Shown here piece after piece: positions 43,683-51,573 of a stretch of 64,000 nt of DNA. Made by a program: the position numbers and the translations under genes. The DNA comes from Fusobacterium varium (GTDB taxonomy: Bacteria; Fusobacteriota; Fusobacteriia; Fusobacteriales; Fusobacteriaceae), in assembly GCA_002356455.1 (NCBI GenBank), contig AP017968.1, forward strand, positions 2,108,001 to 2,172,000, read 5' to 3'. The notes under the pieces are model-generated. The model worked only from the letters and a program-made list of their open reading frames with translations. It was not told the origin of the DNA and searched no databases. Every line of letters begins with the position of its first letter. Position 1 is the first letter of the stretch.

Positions 43683-44756
43683 TTATATTTTTTCCCTTGC
43701 TATCCTTGAATTTATTGCTGGTAAAATTTCACATATATGGAGTCCTGTATCTTTTCTTATTTTTGAAACATCTGGATATAATATTACATTATCTCCTTCT
43801 TTTATTAATTCATCCGCCTCTATAAATGTATTATCCATAGTTACCAGTAATATTTTATAAGGCTTTCCATTTATTAAGCAATAACTTTTTTCATTTGCTT
43901 TAAAAAAGCCTTCTCCATATCCAATTTTTATCTTTGCTGCATAAGTAAAATTTTTTTCACATAAAGTCGTTTTTAAATTATAGGCCAGATACCTTGATTT
44001 ACTTACATCTCTCACTCCTGCTATTTTTCCTTCTAATCTGAATATCTGTTTTAAGCCTTCATGAAAAAAACCTTCTTCCTGCAAACCGTAAATATATATT
44101 CCAGGTCTAAGATGTGTCATTATCTCACAGTTTCCAAATAGTAATATCCCTACACTATTTTGCATATGAATCATTTGAAATCTGTCTTTACCTAAATATT
44201 TTACTATTTCTGTAAATTTTTCAATAAGTTCCACACCTTCTTCGTATTCTACAGCATAAAGATGAGAATATATACCTTTAAAAAATAATTTCTTTTCTTC
44301 TATATATTTCTTTAAATTTTCTATATCCTCTTGAACTATTCCATTTCTTCCAAAACCAAAATCTATTTTTAATTGTATATTATCTGGAGAAATTCCATTT
44401 TCTATAAGCTCTTTTAATTCTGCAAAAGTATTAGCCGATACTTCTATAGACCTATTATTTTTTATAATATCCAAAAATTCTATCCCAATACTTTCAAATA
44501 CAAGTATTCTGCTTTCTGTAATTTTTTTATTTTCCAATATTTTTTCAGCTTCATTTAAACGAGCTACAGCAAATTCTCTATATCCATTATTATAAAGTAT
44601 TTCTGATACCATTCCTATATCATGACCATAAGCATTAGCCTTTAATACTGGAAGTATTTTCTTTTCATATTTATTTTCTAAATGTTTTATATTATGAATG
44701 AGATTTCCTTCTGAAATCAGCATTTTTATAGAATTGGCTGCCATTTTAAATACCAT
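43683..44756 (-). CDS. alr: Alanine racemase (PLP fold type III)
   Basis: This 357-residue cytoplasmic enzyme interconverts L- and D-alanine for the cell wall. The PLP lysine is Lys39 in LKANAYGHD. The second catalytic residue, a Tyr, is in IGYGEGF. DFGFGRNG and LRPGIYIYG are further family blocks. Its start lies inside the end of the amino-acid binding protein gene (11-base overlap), so it is probably translated from that transcript. That pairing leaves open a racemase of another amino acid that the transporter brings in. Confidence 0.88.
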   Translation of the reverse strand: MVFKMAANSIKMLISEGNLIHNIKHLENKYEKKILPVLKANAYGHDIGMVSEILYNNGYREFAVARLNEAEKILENKKITESRILVFESIGIEFLDIIKNNRSIEVSANTFAELKELIENGISPDNIQLKIDFGFGRNGIVQEDIENLKKYIEEKKLFFKGIYSHLYAVEYEEGVELIEKFTEIVKYLGKDRFQMIHMQNSVGILLFGNCEIMTHLRPGIYIYGLQEEGFFHEGLKQIFRLEGKIAGVRDVSKSRYLAYNLKTTLCEKNFTYAAKIKIGYGEGFFKANEKSYCLINGKPYKILLVTMDNTFIEADELIKEGDNVILYPDVSKIRKDTGLHICEILPAINSRIAREKI

Positions 44757-45480
44757 GCTTTGCTTTTAGTTTGTCAATAGTTCCATCTGTCATCATCTCT
44801 TTTAATACTTTATCAAACTTATCTTTTAACTCTACATCTTCTATATTAAATGCCATAGCTTTATTTTCCCCTTCTACTGTTACTACAGTTTTTAAATCTG
44901 GATTACTTTCAAGATATTTTTTAGCTACAGTTGCATCTAACAGCATAGAATCTATTTTTCCAGCTTTTAAAGCAAACAGAGCTGCTGTATGCCCAGAAAA
45001 TGGCACTATCACTGCTCCAGGAACTTTTTTTACTATATCTTCTTCTGTAGTCCCCAATTCTATACCAAATCTCTTATTTTCTAAGTCTTCCAAAGACACC
45101 ATTGGACTAGTTTTCAAAGCTATATAACACATAGCTGGTGAAATATATGGAGTAGAAAAATTAATAAATTTTTTTCTTTCTTCACTGACACTCATACCTG
45201 CTATTACAATATCTACTTTTCTTGTTTGCAGTGCTGAAATCAAACCATCAAAATTCATATTCATCCATTTATATTGAAATCCCATTCTTTTAGAAAATTC
45301 CTCTATAATATCTGGATCTAAACCAACTATTTTATCATTTTCCAGATATTCAAATGGTGGGTACTCTGCATTTGTTCCAATCACATAAACTTTTCCTGTA
45401 GTTTTTGTCTCTTTTTCTTTTCCACACCCCACAAATATCATAATCATTAATACTGTTAGTAAAGCTAAAACCTTTTTCAC
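44746..45480 (-). CDS. Amino-acid ABC transporter substrate-binding lipoprotein (SBP family 3)
   Basis: This 244-residue protein has a lipoprotein signal ending MIFVGC (Cys about 19). The family 3 binding-protein pattern follows: GTNAEYPPFEYLENDKIVG, MNFDGLISALQTRKVDIVI, ERKKFINFS and LGTTEEDIV. It binds a polar or basic amino acid in the periplasm. No permease or ATPase gene is adjacent, so it must work with a transporter coded elsewhere, or as an orphan. Start is GTG after AGGAGG. It lies behind a structured leader with an intrinsic terminator. Confidence 0.9.
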   Translation of the reverse strand: MKKVLALLTVLMIMIFVGCGKEKETKTTGKVYVIGTNAEYPPFEYLENDKIVGLDPDIIEEFSKRMGFQYKWMNMNFDGLISALQTRKVDIVIAGMSVSEERKKFINFSTPYISPAMCYIALKTSPMVSLEDLENKRFGIELGTTEEDIVKKVPGAVIVPFSGHTAALFALKAGKIDSMLLDATVAKKYLESNPDLKTVVTVEGENKAMAFNIEDVELKDKFDKVLKEMMTDGTIDKLKAKHGI

Positions 45481-45506
45481 AAATCTTCCTCCTTAATTTT
45501 TTCTAT

Positions 45507-45538
45507 AAAAAAAACACCAGTCCAAAAAAGACTGATGT
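45507..45538 (-). terminator. Attenuator hairpin in the leader of the binding-protein gene
   Basis: On the minus strand ACATCAGTC pairs with GACTGGTGT (one wobble) around T/G-rich loop and is followed by eight T. It sits 26 bases before the GTG start of the gene it precedes, so it is a regulated terminator rather than an end of an upstream gene. A competing GATGT/ACATC pairing can form just upstream. Confidence 0.8.
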
Positions 45539-45690
45539 TGATTACAAATAAAGACATCTTAATCTATAAATATTTAGATACAAAATGCTAATTAATCCAC
45601 AAACTTTCTTTAAGGAACATGTAATTACTATTTACTTTTAATCTGTTCCTTAATCTCCTTAGCATTTTGCCACCATCCTATAAAATAATT
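45539..45690 (-). ncRNA. Structured 5' leader of unknown class before the amino-acid binding protein
   Basis: Transcription from the promoter at 45697-45725 gives about 210 bases before the GTG. The leader has an 11-base perfect closing stem (CAAAATGCTAA with TTAGCATTTTG) that encloses a 10-base perfect hairpin (TTAAGGAACA with TGTTCCTTAA), and then the attenuator. It has no motif of the glycine, lysine, SAM, T-box, TPP or other classes I can recall. Confidence 0.6.
45588..45665 (-). CDS. Possible leader peptide, arginine-rich
   Basis: A 25-codon frame lies wholly in the leader. Its ATG is in the 5' half and its TAG in the 3' half of the closing stem. It begins MLRRLRNRLK, with four Arg and one Lys codon in the first ten, and GGTGG lies five bases before the ATG. 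It could be an attenuation peptide that senses arginine supply, or a chance frame in a structured RNA. Confidence 0.3.
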   Translation of the reverse strand: MLRRLRNRLKVNSNYMFLKESLWIN

Positions 45691-45696
45691 TTCTCA

Positions 45697-45725
45697 ATTA
45701 TATTCCTATATCCTATTAAAGTCAA
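45697..45725 (-). promoter_or_regulatory. Promoter of the binding-protein/alr operon
   Basis: On the minus strand TTGACT and TATAAT are separated by exactly 17 bases; one of the best promoter matches in the window. Confidence 0.8.
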
Positions 45726-45809
45726 TAATTTTTTGAAAATTTTTTTTTGTTTTTTTATACTTTAAATGATTTTTCACTTTTTTAGATTAGAATCATTTAC
45801 TCAATATTT

Positions 45810-47558
45810 TTATTCCTTTACTTTCCAGTTTAAATTTTGATTTTGTAGTTCAACCATTTTATAATATGCTCCTTTTTTCTTTAATAAATTTTCTGGGGAA
45901 TCCTGTTCTAATATTTTTCCATCTTTTAATATTATTATCTTATCTGCTGATGCTACTGTTCTCATACGATGTGCTATAAGCAATACAGTTTTATCTTTTA
46001 TTAATTTTCCTAGAGCAGACTGAATCAAAGTTTCATTTTCCACATCTAAAGAAGCTGTTGCTTCATCTAATAAAATGATAGGTGCATCTTTTAACAAAGC
46101 TCTTGCTATTGATAGTCTTTGTCTTTCTCCTCCAGAAAGTGTTGAGCCATTTTCTCCTATTACAGTATTATATCCTTGTGGAAATCTTTTTATAAATTCA
46201 TCACATTGTGCTGCTTTAGCTGCATTATAAACCTCTTCATCTGTAGCACTTCTTTTCCCTATCCTTATATTCTCAAGTATAGTGCCATTAAATAGTACCA
46301 CATCCTGAAAAACTATTGAGAATTTTTCAAGAAGTATTTCTGGGTCTATAGTGCTTATATCAATACCACCTAAAGTTATTTTTCCTTTTGTCACATCCCA
46401 GAATCTGGCTGCCAGTTTAACTGCAGTACTTTTTCCTCCTCCTGACTCTCCAGCTAATACAGTTATTTTTCCCTGTTCAGCTGTAAAGGAAATTCCATTT
46501 AATACTTTTTCTCCACTATTATATGCAAATTCTACTTTATCAAATACAATATCATAATTATCAATAAAGAATTCCTTCACTCCTTCCTGTATCCTCTGTC
46601 CATTCATTTCCTTCATTCTCTTTATAGTCAATAAGGAATTGAATATATCCCCAATTTGTATCAATACTACAGATAAAGGATCATATAACCTTGATGCTGC
46701 AAAAAGATACATCAAATATACTAAAAAATCTATTTCTCCTTTTAAAAATAATTTTATTCCTACAAAGGTTACTGCTGCAAAACCTAATCTTAATATTCCC
46801 TGAGCTGAAACTATCAATGTTCCAGTTGTCAGTTCAGATAACAGTGATGCTTTTATGATTTTAAAAAAACCTGCATCTAAATCCTGTAAATATTTATCTT
46901 CCATATTATATGATTTTATTTCTCTGATATTTTCAAGATATTCCTGTACTTTATCTGAAGCTGCCAGTTTAGCTTCTATTTTTTTCTGTCCCATTCTATC
47001 TTGTATAAATTTACTTCCTGTTGTTATTAATATGGCCATTGGAAAAACAAAAAGTGTACTCAAAGCCATTTTCCAATTAACAGTAAATAATCCAACTCCT
47101 ATTAAAGTTATTGAAATTAAACTTCCAAAAAGTTGTGGAACAGAGTGGGAAAATGTATGTTCAAGCTCTGTACAGTCCCCCATAATTGTAATTGTCAATT
47201 CAGAAAGGTCTTTTTTTCCAAAAAATGACAGAGGAAGTTTACGAAGTTTTTCAGCTAAAGCTACCCTTCTATTAGCACTTTCTGAATATGCTGAAAAGTA
47301 TGTCCTATCATATTGAATTCTATGTGTAACAAATATAATAATTAAAAATAATATTGAATACTCCATATAAACTAAAAGGTTTATTTCATAAGAATCATTT
47401 TTTTCTATATATTTCATTAAATCTTTTATTGTTAAGAGCAGTAATCCTGCTGGAAGTATCAGACTCATATTTGCTGCTGCACTGCTTAGTATCCCTTTTT
47501 TTAAGTCCTTTTCTCCCTGATCACTTAGAGCAAATATTTCTTTAAGCATTTTTTTCAC
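45810..47558 (-). CDS. ABC exporter half-transporter (IrtB/YbtQ-like)
   Basis: This 582-residue protein has a membrane domain of six helices (residues about 15-310) followed by an ATPase domain. Walker A is GESGGGKST, the signature is LSGGERQR, and Walker B is IILLDEATASLD with the catalytic Glu. It forms the second half of a heterodimer with the upstream gene, which it overlaps by 17 bases. Paired transporters of this sort move siderophores (IrtAB, YbtPQ) or drugs and lipids. Nearby haem and AraC genes favour a metal role, but this is inference. Confidence 0.88.
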   Translation of the reverse strand: MKKMLKEIFALSDQGEKDLKKGILSSAAANMSLILPAGLLLLTIKDLMKYIEKNDSYEINLLVYMEYSILFLIIIFVTHRIQYDRTYFSAYSESANRRVALAEKLRKLPLSFFGKKDLSELTITIMGDCTELEHTFSHSVPQLFGSLISITLIGVGLFTVNWKMALSTLFVFPMAILITTGSKFIQDRMGQKKIEAKLAASDKVQEYLENIREIKSYNMEDKYLQDLDAGFFKIIKASLLSELTTGTLIVSAQGILRLGFAAVTFVGIKLFLKGEIDFLVYLMYLFAASRLYDPLSVVLIQIGDIFNSLLTIKRMKEMNGQRIQEGVKEFFIDNYDIVFDKVEFAYNSGEKVLNGISFTAEQGKITVLAGESGGGKSTAVKLAARFWDVTKGKITLGGIDISTIDPEILLEKFSIVFQDVVLFNGTILENIRIGKRSATDEEVYNAAKAAQCDEFIKRFPQGYNTVIGENGSTLSGGERQRLSIARALLKDAPIILLDEATASLDVENETLIQSALGKLIKDKTVLLIAHRMRTVASADKIIILKDGKILEQDSPENLLKKKGAYYKMVELQNQNLNWKVKE

Positions 47559-49332
47559 TTTCCTTTCTAATATCCCATTTTACAGAAGTTTGGTAATTTT
47601 TCCACATTTCTGCATACATCCCTTTTATTTCTATAAGCGTATTATGTTTACCTTTTTCAATTACTTTTCCATCTTTTAAAACCAATATCTGATCTGCATT
47701 TTTTATTGTAGAGAGTCTGTGGGCTATCATTACTACTGTTTTATTTTTTGTGAGGAATTCTAATGCTGCCTGTATCTTATGCTCATTTTCTGGATCTGCA
47801 AAAGCTGTTGCCTCATCTAATATTATTATTGGTGAATCTTTTAATATAGCACTGGCAATAGCTATTCTCTGCATCTCTCCACCAGAAAGATATACACCTT
47901 TTGCTCCAATTATTGTTTCTATTCCATCAGGAAATTTTTTTATTATTTCTTCACACTGTGCTGCTTTTACAGCTTCCATTACTTTTTCTAAAGAAGCTTC
48001 TGGTTTTGAAATACGAATATTTTCTAAAATACTTCTTTTAAATAAATGTATATCCTGAAACACAAAAGATATCATTTTCATCAATTCTGATATCTCTATC
48101 TCTTTAATATCAATTCCCCCTATAAGAATCTTTCCATCATCTATATCCCAAAATCTTGGTATTAAAGCTGCTGCTGTTGTTTTTCCACTTCCTGATTCTC
48201 CAACTAATGCTGTTGCTGTCCCTTGTGGAATAAAAAAACTTACCTTATTTACAGCAGGTTTTTCCTTTCCTTTATATGTAAAAGATACATCACAAAATTC
48301 TATAGTATAGTTCTCTGGCAATTTTATTTTTTGGGACTTTTCTAGTTTTTTTTCTTCCAACAAAGAAACTATCCTGTTTACAGACTCATCAGCTACAGAT
48401 TTTGCTTCTCCTATATACATTATTTTATTTATCATCATTGAACACAGAGGAATAAAAAGAATATAAAATATGAAATTCTGTAAAAATTTCAAAGGATCAT
48501 ATGAACTTTTTATTAATATTATCCCAGCTGGTATTAATAATATAAAAGTTCCATTAATCACAGTTATAAAAGAAGTCATTGGATTTTTAAATTCCTGACA
48601 GAATTTTATTACAAATTTTTTATATTCCATTATAGTATCATAAAAACTTTTAAAAGAATAAACAGTTTGTTGAAATACCTTTACTACCGGAATTCCTCTT
48701 ACATATTCCACTGCTTCATTATTCATTTTTTCCAAAGAATCCTGATACTGTTTTATATATTTTACTGATTCCCCTGTTATTGATTTAAACTGTATAAAAA
48801 AACCTATTCCTAAAGGTATCAGACAGATTATTCCCAATCTCCAATCAAATATCAGTAATATTATCGGCATTGCCACAAAAGTTGTTAACGCTCCTGTTAA
48901 ATCTGGAAGAAGATGTGCTATAAAACTCTCTGTCATTTTAGAATTTTCATCTATTATTTTTCTTAATTTTCCACTTGGGTTATCAATAAAATATCCTAAA
49001 GGAAGTTCAGACATATGTCTTAATGCTTTAGATTTCATATTAAACGCAGTATAGAAAGCTGCTATATGAGTGCACATAAGAGCTGCAAAATATACAGTAA
49101 ATCCTCCTACTGCTGTAAGAAGTGCCCATTGTCCATACTTTATTACTTCTTCTGCATTTATTTTTGATATATCTGTAATTCCTTTCAATACTTCCTGTAC
49201 AACTTTCCAAAGCAATATAAAAGGACACATCATAATTAATGCACTTATCCCTGACAATATACATCCTGTAATCAGCAAATATTTATGTTTTCCTGCAAAA
49301 TATATCATCCCTATTTTTTCTTCTTTGAACAT
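47542..49332 (-). CDS. ABC exporter half-transporter (IrtA/YbtP-like)
   Basis: I start this at ATG 49332 (MFKEEKIGM) behind AAAGAGG; the frame is open a further 28 codons upstream without a ribosome site. The 596-residue product has six membrane helices, then Walker A GESGSGKTT, signature LSGGEMQR and Walker B IIILDEATAFADPE. In the last, the D-loop is ADPE where SLD is usual, a feature of one half of asymmetric exporters of the IrtA/YbtP type. It is translated together with the downstream half (overlap 17 bases). Confidence 0.87.
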   Translation of the reverse strand: MFKEEKIGMIYFAGKHKYLLITGCILSGISALIMMCPFILLWKVVQEVLKGITDISKINAEEVIKYGQWALLTAVGGFTVYFAALMCTHIAAFYTAFNMKSKALRHMSELPLGYFIDNPSGKLRKIIDENSKMTESFIAHLLPDLTGALTTFVAMPIILLIFDWRLGIICLIPLGIGFFIQFKSITGESVKYIKQYQDSLEKMNNEAVEYVRGIPVVKVFQQTVYSFKSFYDTIMEYKKFVIKFCQEFKNPMTSFITVINGTFILLIPAGIILIKSSYDPLKFLQNFIFYILFIPLCSMMINKIMYIGEAKSVADESVNRIVSLLEEKKLEKSQKIKLPENYTIEFCDVSFTYKGKEKPAVNKVSFFIPQGTATALVGESGSGKTTAAALIPRFWDIDDGKILIGGIDIKEIEISELMKMISFVFQDIHLFKRSILENIRISKPEASLEKVMEAVKAAQCEEIIKKFPDGIETIIGAKGVYLSGGEMQRIAIASAILKDSPIIILDEATAFADPENEHKIQAALEFLTKNKTVVMIAHRLSTIKNADQILVLKDGKVIEKGKHNTLIEIKGMYAEMWKNYQTSVKWDIRKESEKNA

Positions 49333-49502
49333 ATGTATACCTCTTTCTTTTTTTGATAATTCATTGTATTTTATTTTAAAGTATCTTTCTACTCTAAAAA
49401 GTTTCATATGCTCCAAAAAGACAATTATTTTTTTACATTCCCATAGCTTCTTTCTATATTATTTCTGTAAATTGAATAATAATTCTCTAAATTTTGTAAT
49501 AT

Positions 49503-49540
49503 AAAAAATAGGTAGTTTCCTATGTTTCTACCTATTTTTT
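49503..49540 (-). terminator. Terminator of the PLP decarboxylase gene
   Basis: AATAGGTAG pairs perfectly with CTACCTATT around a 12-base loop, with six or more A and T on the sides; it starts 12 bases after the decarboxylase stop. Confidence 0.88.
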
Positions 49541-49551
49541 ATAATTACTAT

Positions 49552-50763
49552 TTATAATATTTTACTATCAGAAATTTTCTCTCCATATAAATAATATTGT
49601 TTTGGGATTCTCTGACTTGAAAATAAAAGTGGAGATAATGAATATGCATAACTCCCTGCATTAGTAATCTCAATGATATCTCCTATTTGAGCGTGATTTA
49701 CTTCTGCATTTTCACGAATAACATCTAGTGCTGTACAAAGATTTCCAACAATATTGACCCTTTCTTTTTCAGTTGACTCATTTAATACCCGAACAGCAAA
49801 TTCATCCTGACATGTATAGAGAGGTTCATAACCTATAGGAATTTCTCCAGCAATTTTATAAATTAGATTTGCTATAGAGGGTCGCATGAATCCATTCATT
49901 GCATTTTCCACAATCAAATATTTTTGACCTAAAGATTTCTTTATATCTACAATATGTGTATAATATTTTCCTGCATTACAAGTAACAAAACGTCCTGTTT
50001 CAATTAAAAGTCTTGCATTTAATACAGCATAATTTTCTTCTGCAATTTCAAAAATTATACTATTGAGTTTTTCTAAATCTACAGGTTTATCTTGTGCTTC
50101 TCTATATAAGGCTCCTATTCCACTTCCAAAATTAATAAATTCAATATTAACATTTTTTATAGAATGAATTTTTTTGGCAAGTTCAAAGCAATTCTTATAA
50201 TATCTGCCCAATATTTGAAAATCTAATATTTGTGATTGAATATGGATATGAATACCAGCAACTTTAATGTTTGAATATTCTGCTAAGATATCTTCTCCCT
50301 CTAAAAGCTGTTCTATATCAATCCCAAATTTACTTGAAATTCCAAATTCATTCTGCATAGAAAAATTAGGATTCACACGAATTCCTATTTTTATAGTTTC
50401 CTTATGTCTAGCTGCTATTGCATTGATATGTTTAATCTCTGATATACTGTCAGCAATAATTGTACATTTCCCATAGCATATTTCAATGTCTTCCTTTGTT
50501 TTTCCTGGAACAGAGTAAAATATCTTCTCAGGTACTATTCCATTTTCCAGAGAAAGAAGTACTTCTCCTGCAGAAGCAGCATCTGCTCCAAACCCTTCTT
50601 TTGAAATATTTTGAACTATGGGTGAAAATGGATTAGTTTTAATAGAATATAAAAATTCAAAATTGGGAAGTTCAGTTTTTAGTTTCTGGCATTGGCTTAT
50701 AATCTGCTCTCCATTATAAATGTAACATGGAACATGATCCTTTAAAAAAGTTAATAAATTCAT
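49552..50763 (-). CDS. PLP-dependent decarboxylase of the ornithine/diaminopimelate type (fold III)
   Basis: This 403-residue enzyme has the PLP lysine at Lys42 (YSIKTNP), HIHIQSQI with the ring-stacking His, FGSGIG for the phosphate, and a late NLCTALDVI carrying the Cys that closes the partner active site. It belongs to the LysA/ornithine decarboxylase family. The loop differs from diaminopimelate decarboxylase (CTALD in place of CESGD), so the substrate may be another amino acid. SbnH and similar enzymes in metallophore pathways have this type. The exporter pair downstream makes that worth testing. GGAGGGG precedes ATG. Confidence 0.82.
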   Translation of the reverse strand: MNLLTFLKDHVPCYIYNGEQIISQCQKLKTELPNFEFLYSIKTNPFSPIVQNISKEGFGADAASAGEVLLSLENGIVPEKIFYSVPGKTKEDIEICYGKCTIIADSISEIKHINAIAARHKETIKIGIRVNPNFSMQNEFGISSKFGIDIEQLLEGEDILAEYSNIKVAGIHIHIQSQILDFQILGRYYKNCFELAKKIHSIKNVNIEFINFGSGIGALYREAQDKPVDLEKLNSIIFEIAEENYAVLNARLLIETGRFVTCNAGKYYTHIVDIKKSLGQKYLIVENAMNGFMRPSIANLIYKIAGEIPIGYEPLYTCQDEFAVRVLNESTEKERVNIVGNLCTALDVIRENAEVNHAQIGDIIEITNAGSYAYSLSPLLFSSQRIPKQYYLYGEKISDSKIL

Positions 50764-50950
50764 TTCCCCTCCATATACTCATAGATAAAAGTTTTCCTTC
50801 TTCATTCAGACTGGCAAATCATTCTGCTCTAATGGATCCTTCAAATCCTGACAGCATTGGTTTCAGCATTCCTGCCAAATCCAAATATTTCTGCATACCT
50901 TCTTTAATAGATTTTATTTCAAATAAAACAATCACATCTGTTATTATTAT
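50764..50950 (-). pseudogene. Degraded ABM-domain (antibiotic biosynthesis monooxygenase-like) gene
   Basis: Read from about 50947 on the minus strand, the frame gives ITDVIVLFEIKSIKEG, MQKYLDLAGMLKPML and GFEGSIRAE. A TGA follows at 50819-50821, and then FASLNEEGKLLSMSIWRGNE in the same frame. This is the order of strands and helices of ABM-domain proteins, including the SLNEEGKLLSLSFW-type core. The start codon is not clear (ATA or GTG behind AGAGG), there is a premature stop, and the C-terminal third has been lost into the decarboxylase gene. I take it as a pseudogene; readthrough is less likely because of the truncation. Confidence 0.7.
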
Positions 50951-51051
50951 ATTCCTCTACTTTAAAATATTATACCCAAATAATATCAGCTTCTGTTTTT
51001 TGTTTAGAATATTGAAATAATCATAATTATATTATAATTTAATATCCTTGT

Positions 51052-51354
51052 TTATTCTGAATAATCCCATTGATATTTCTTTAAATCTACATGAGTCTTA
51101 TTTTTTAAAACAATTCCTTCCTTCTGTAATAAGAAACCCTGTAAACCCCATCCAGGAACAAGCCGCCCAGCATGATTAACTACTCTGTGACAAGGATATT
51201 CTCCATAATATTCTGCCATACTGAGAACTTTCCCTACAAGTCTTGCATTTTTATCCTTACCGATTAATCTTGCTATTTGTCCATAAGTAGCAACACGACC
51301 CTCTGGAATTTCATCTACCACAGAAAGTATTTCATAAATTAAATCTTCCTGCAT
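51052..51354 (-). CDS. MGMT-family DNA-binding domain protein (methyltransferase or ATL)
   Basis: This 100-residue protein is only the C-terminal domain of O6-alkylguanine transferases. The start is ATG 51354, eight bases after AGGGGTGA; the upstream GTG overlaps that site. The helix-turn-helix ATYGQIARLIG, the arginine finger NARLVG and the active-site YPCHRVVN (Cys55) are present. Alkyltransferase-like proteins often replace this Cys with Trp. Here it is kept, so it could repair directly, but the Glu that normally completes the catalytic set is not evident. It acts on alkylated DNA in the cytoplasm. Confidence 0.85.
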   Translation of the reverse strand: MQEDLIYEILSVVDEIPEGRVATYGQIARLIGKDKNARLVGKVLSMAEYYGEYPCHRVVNHAGRLVPGWGLQGFLLQKEGIVLKNKTHVDLKKYQWDYSE

Positions 51355-51573
51355 AATACAATTCACCCCTCTATAATATCAATACACCCTAGACTATGAT
51401 TCGGAAAAAGAATCATTTACCAAACTTACCTAAAATATTATCAATTTTTTTCATAATAATTTCTTTTTTATATTATTATATCATAACCTTCATTTAAAAT
51501 CTTGTCATATTCGGACATAATATTTAAGTATTCATATGCTGTCTGCATACTATAAAAAAATAATTATAAATAT

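Noticed and set aside
45539-45690. T-box or lysine riboswitch
   Set aside because: The T-box antiterminator core (AGGGTGGNACCGCG) and the lysine-aptamer consensus are both absent.
50819-50821. Genome-wide reassignment of UGA, suggested by the in-frame UGA in the ABM remnant and the transposases
   Set aside because: Several sound genes here (asparaginase, batD, DUF4250) end in UGA, and the residue at the ABM stop would not be Trp.
50727-51020. 97-codon plus-strand frame
   Set aside because: It is the antisense of the ABM remnant and has no ribosome binding site.
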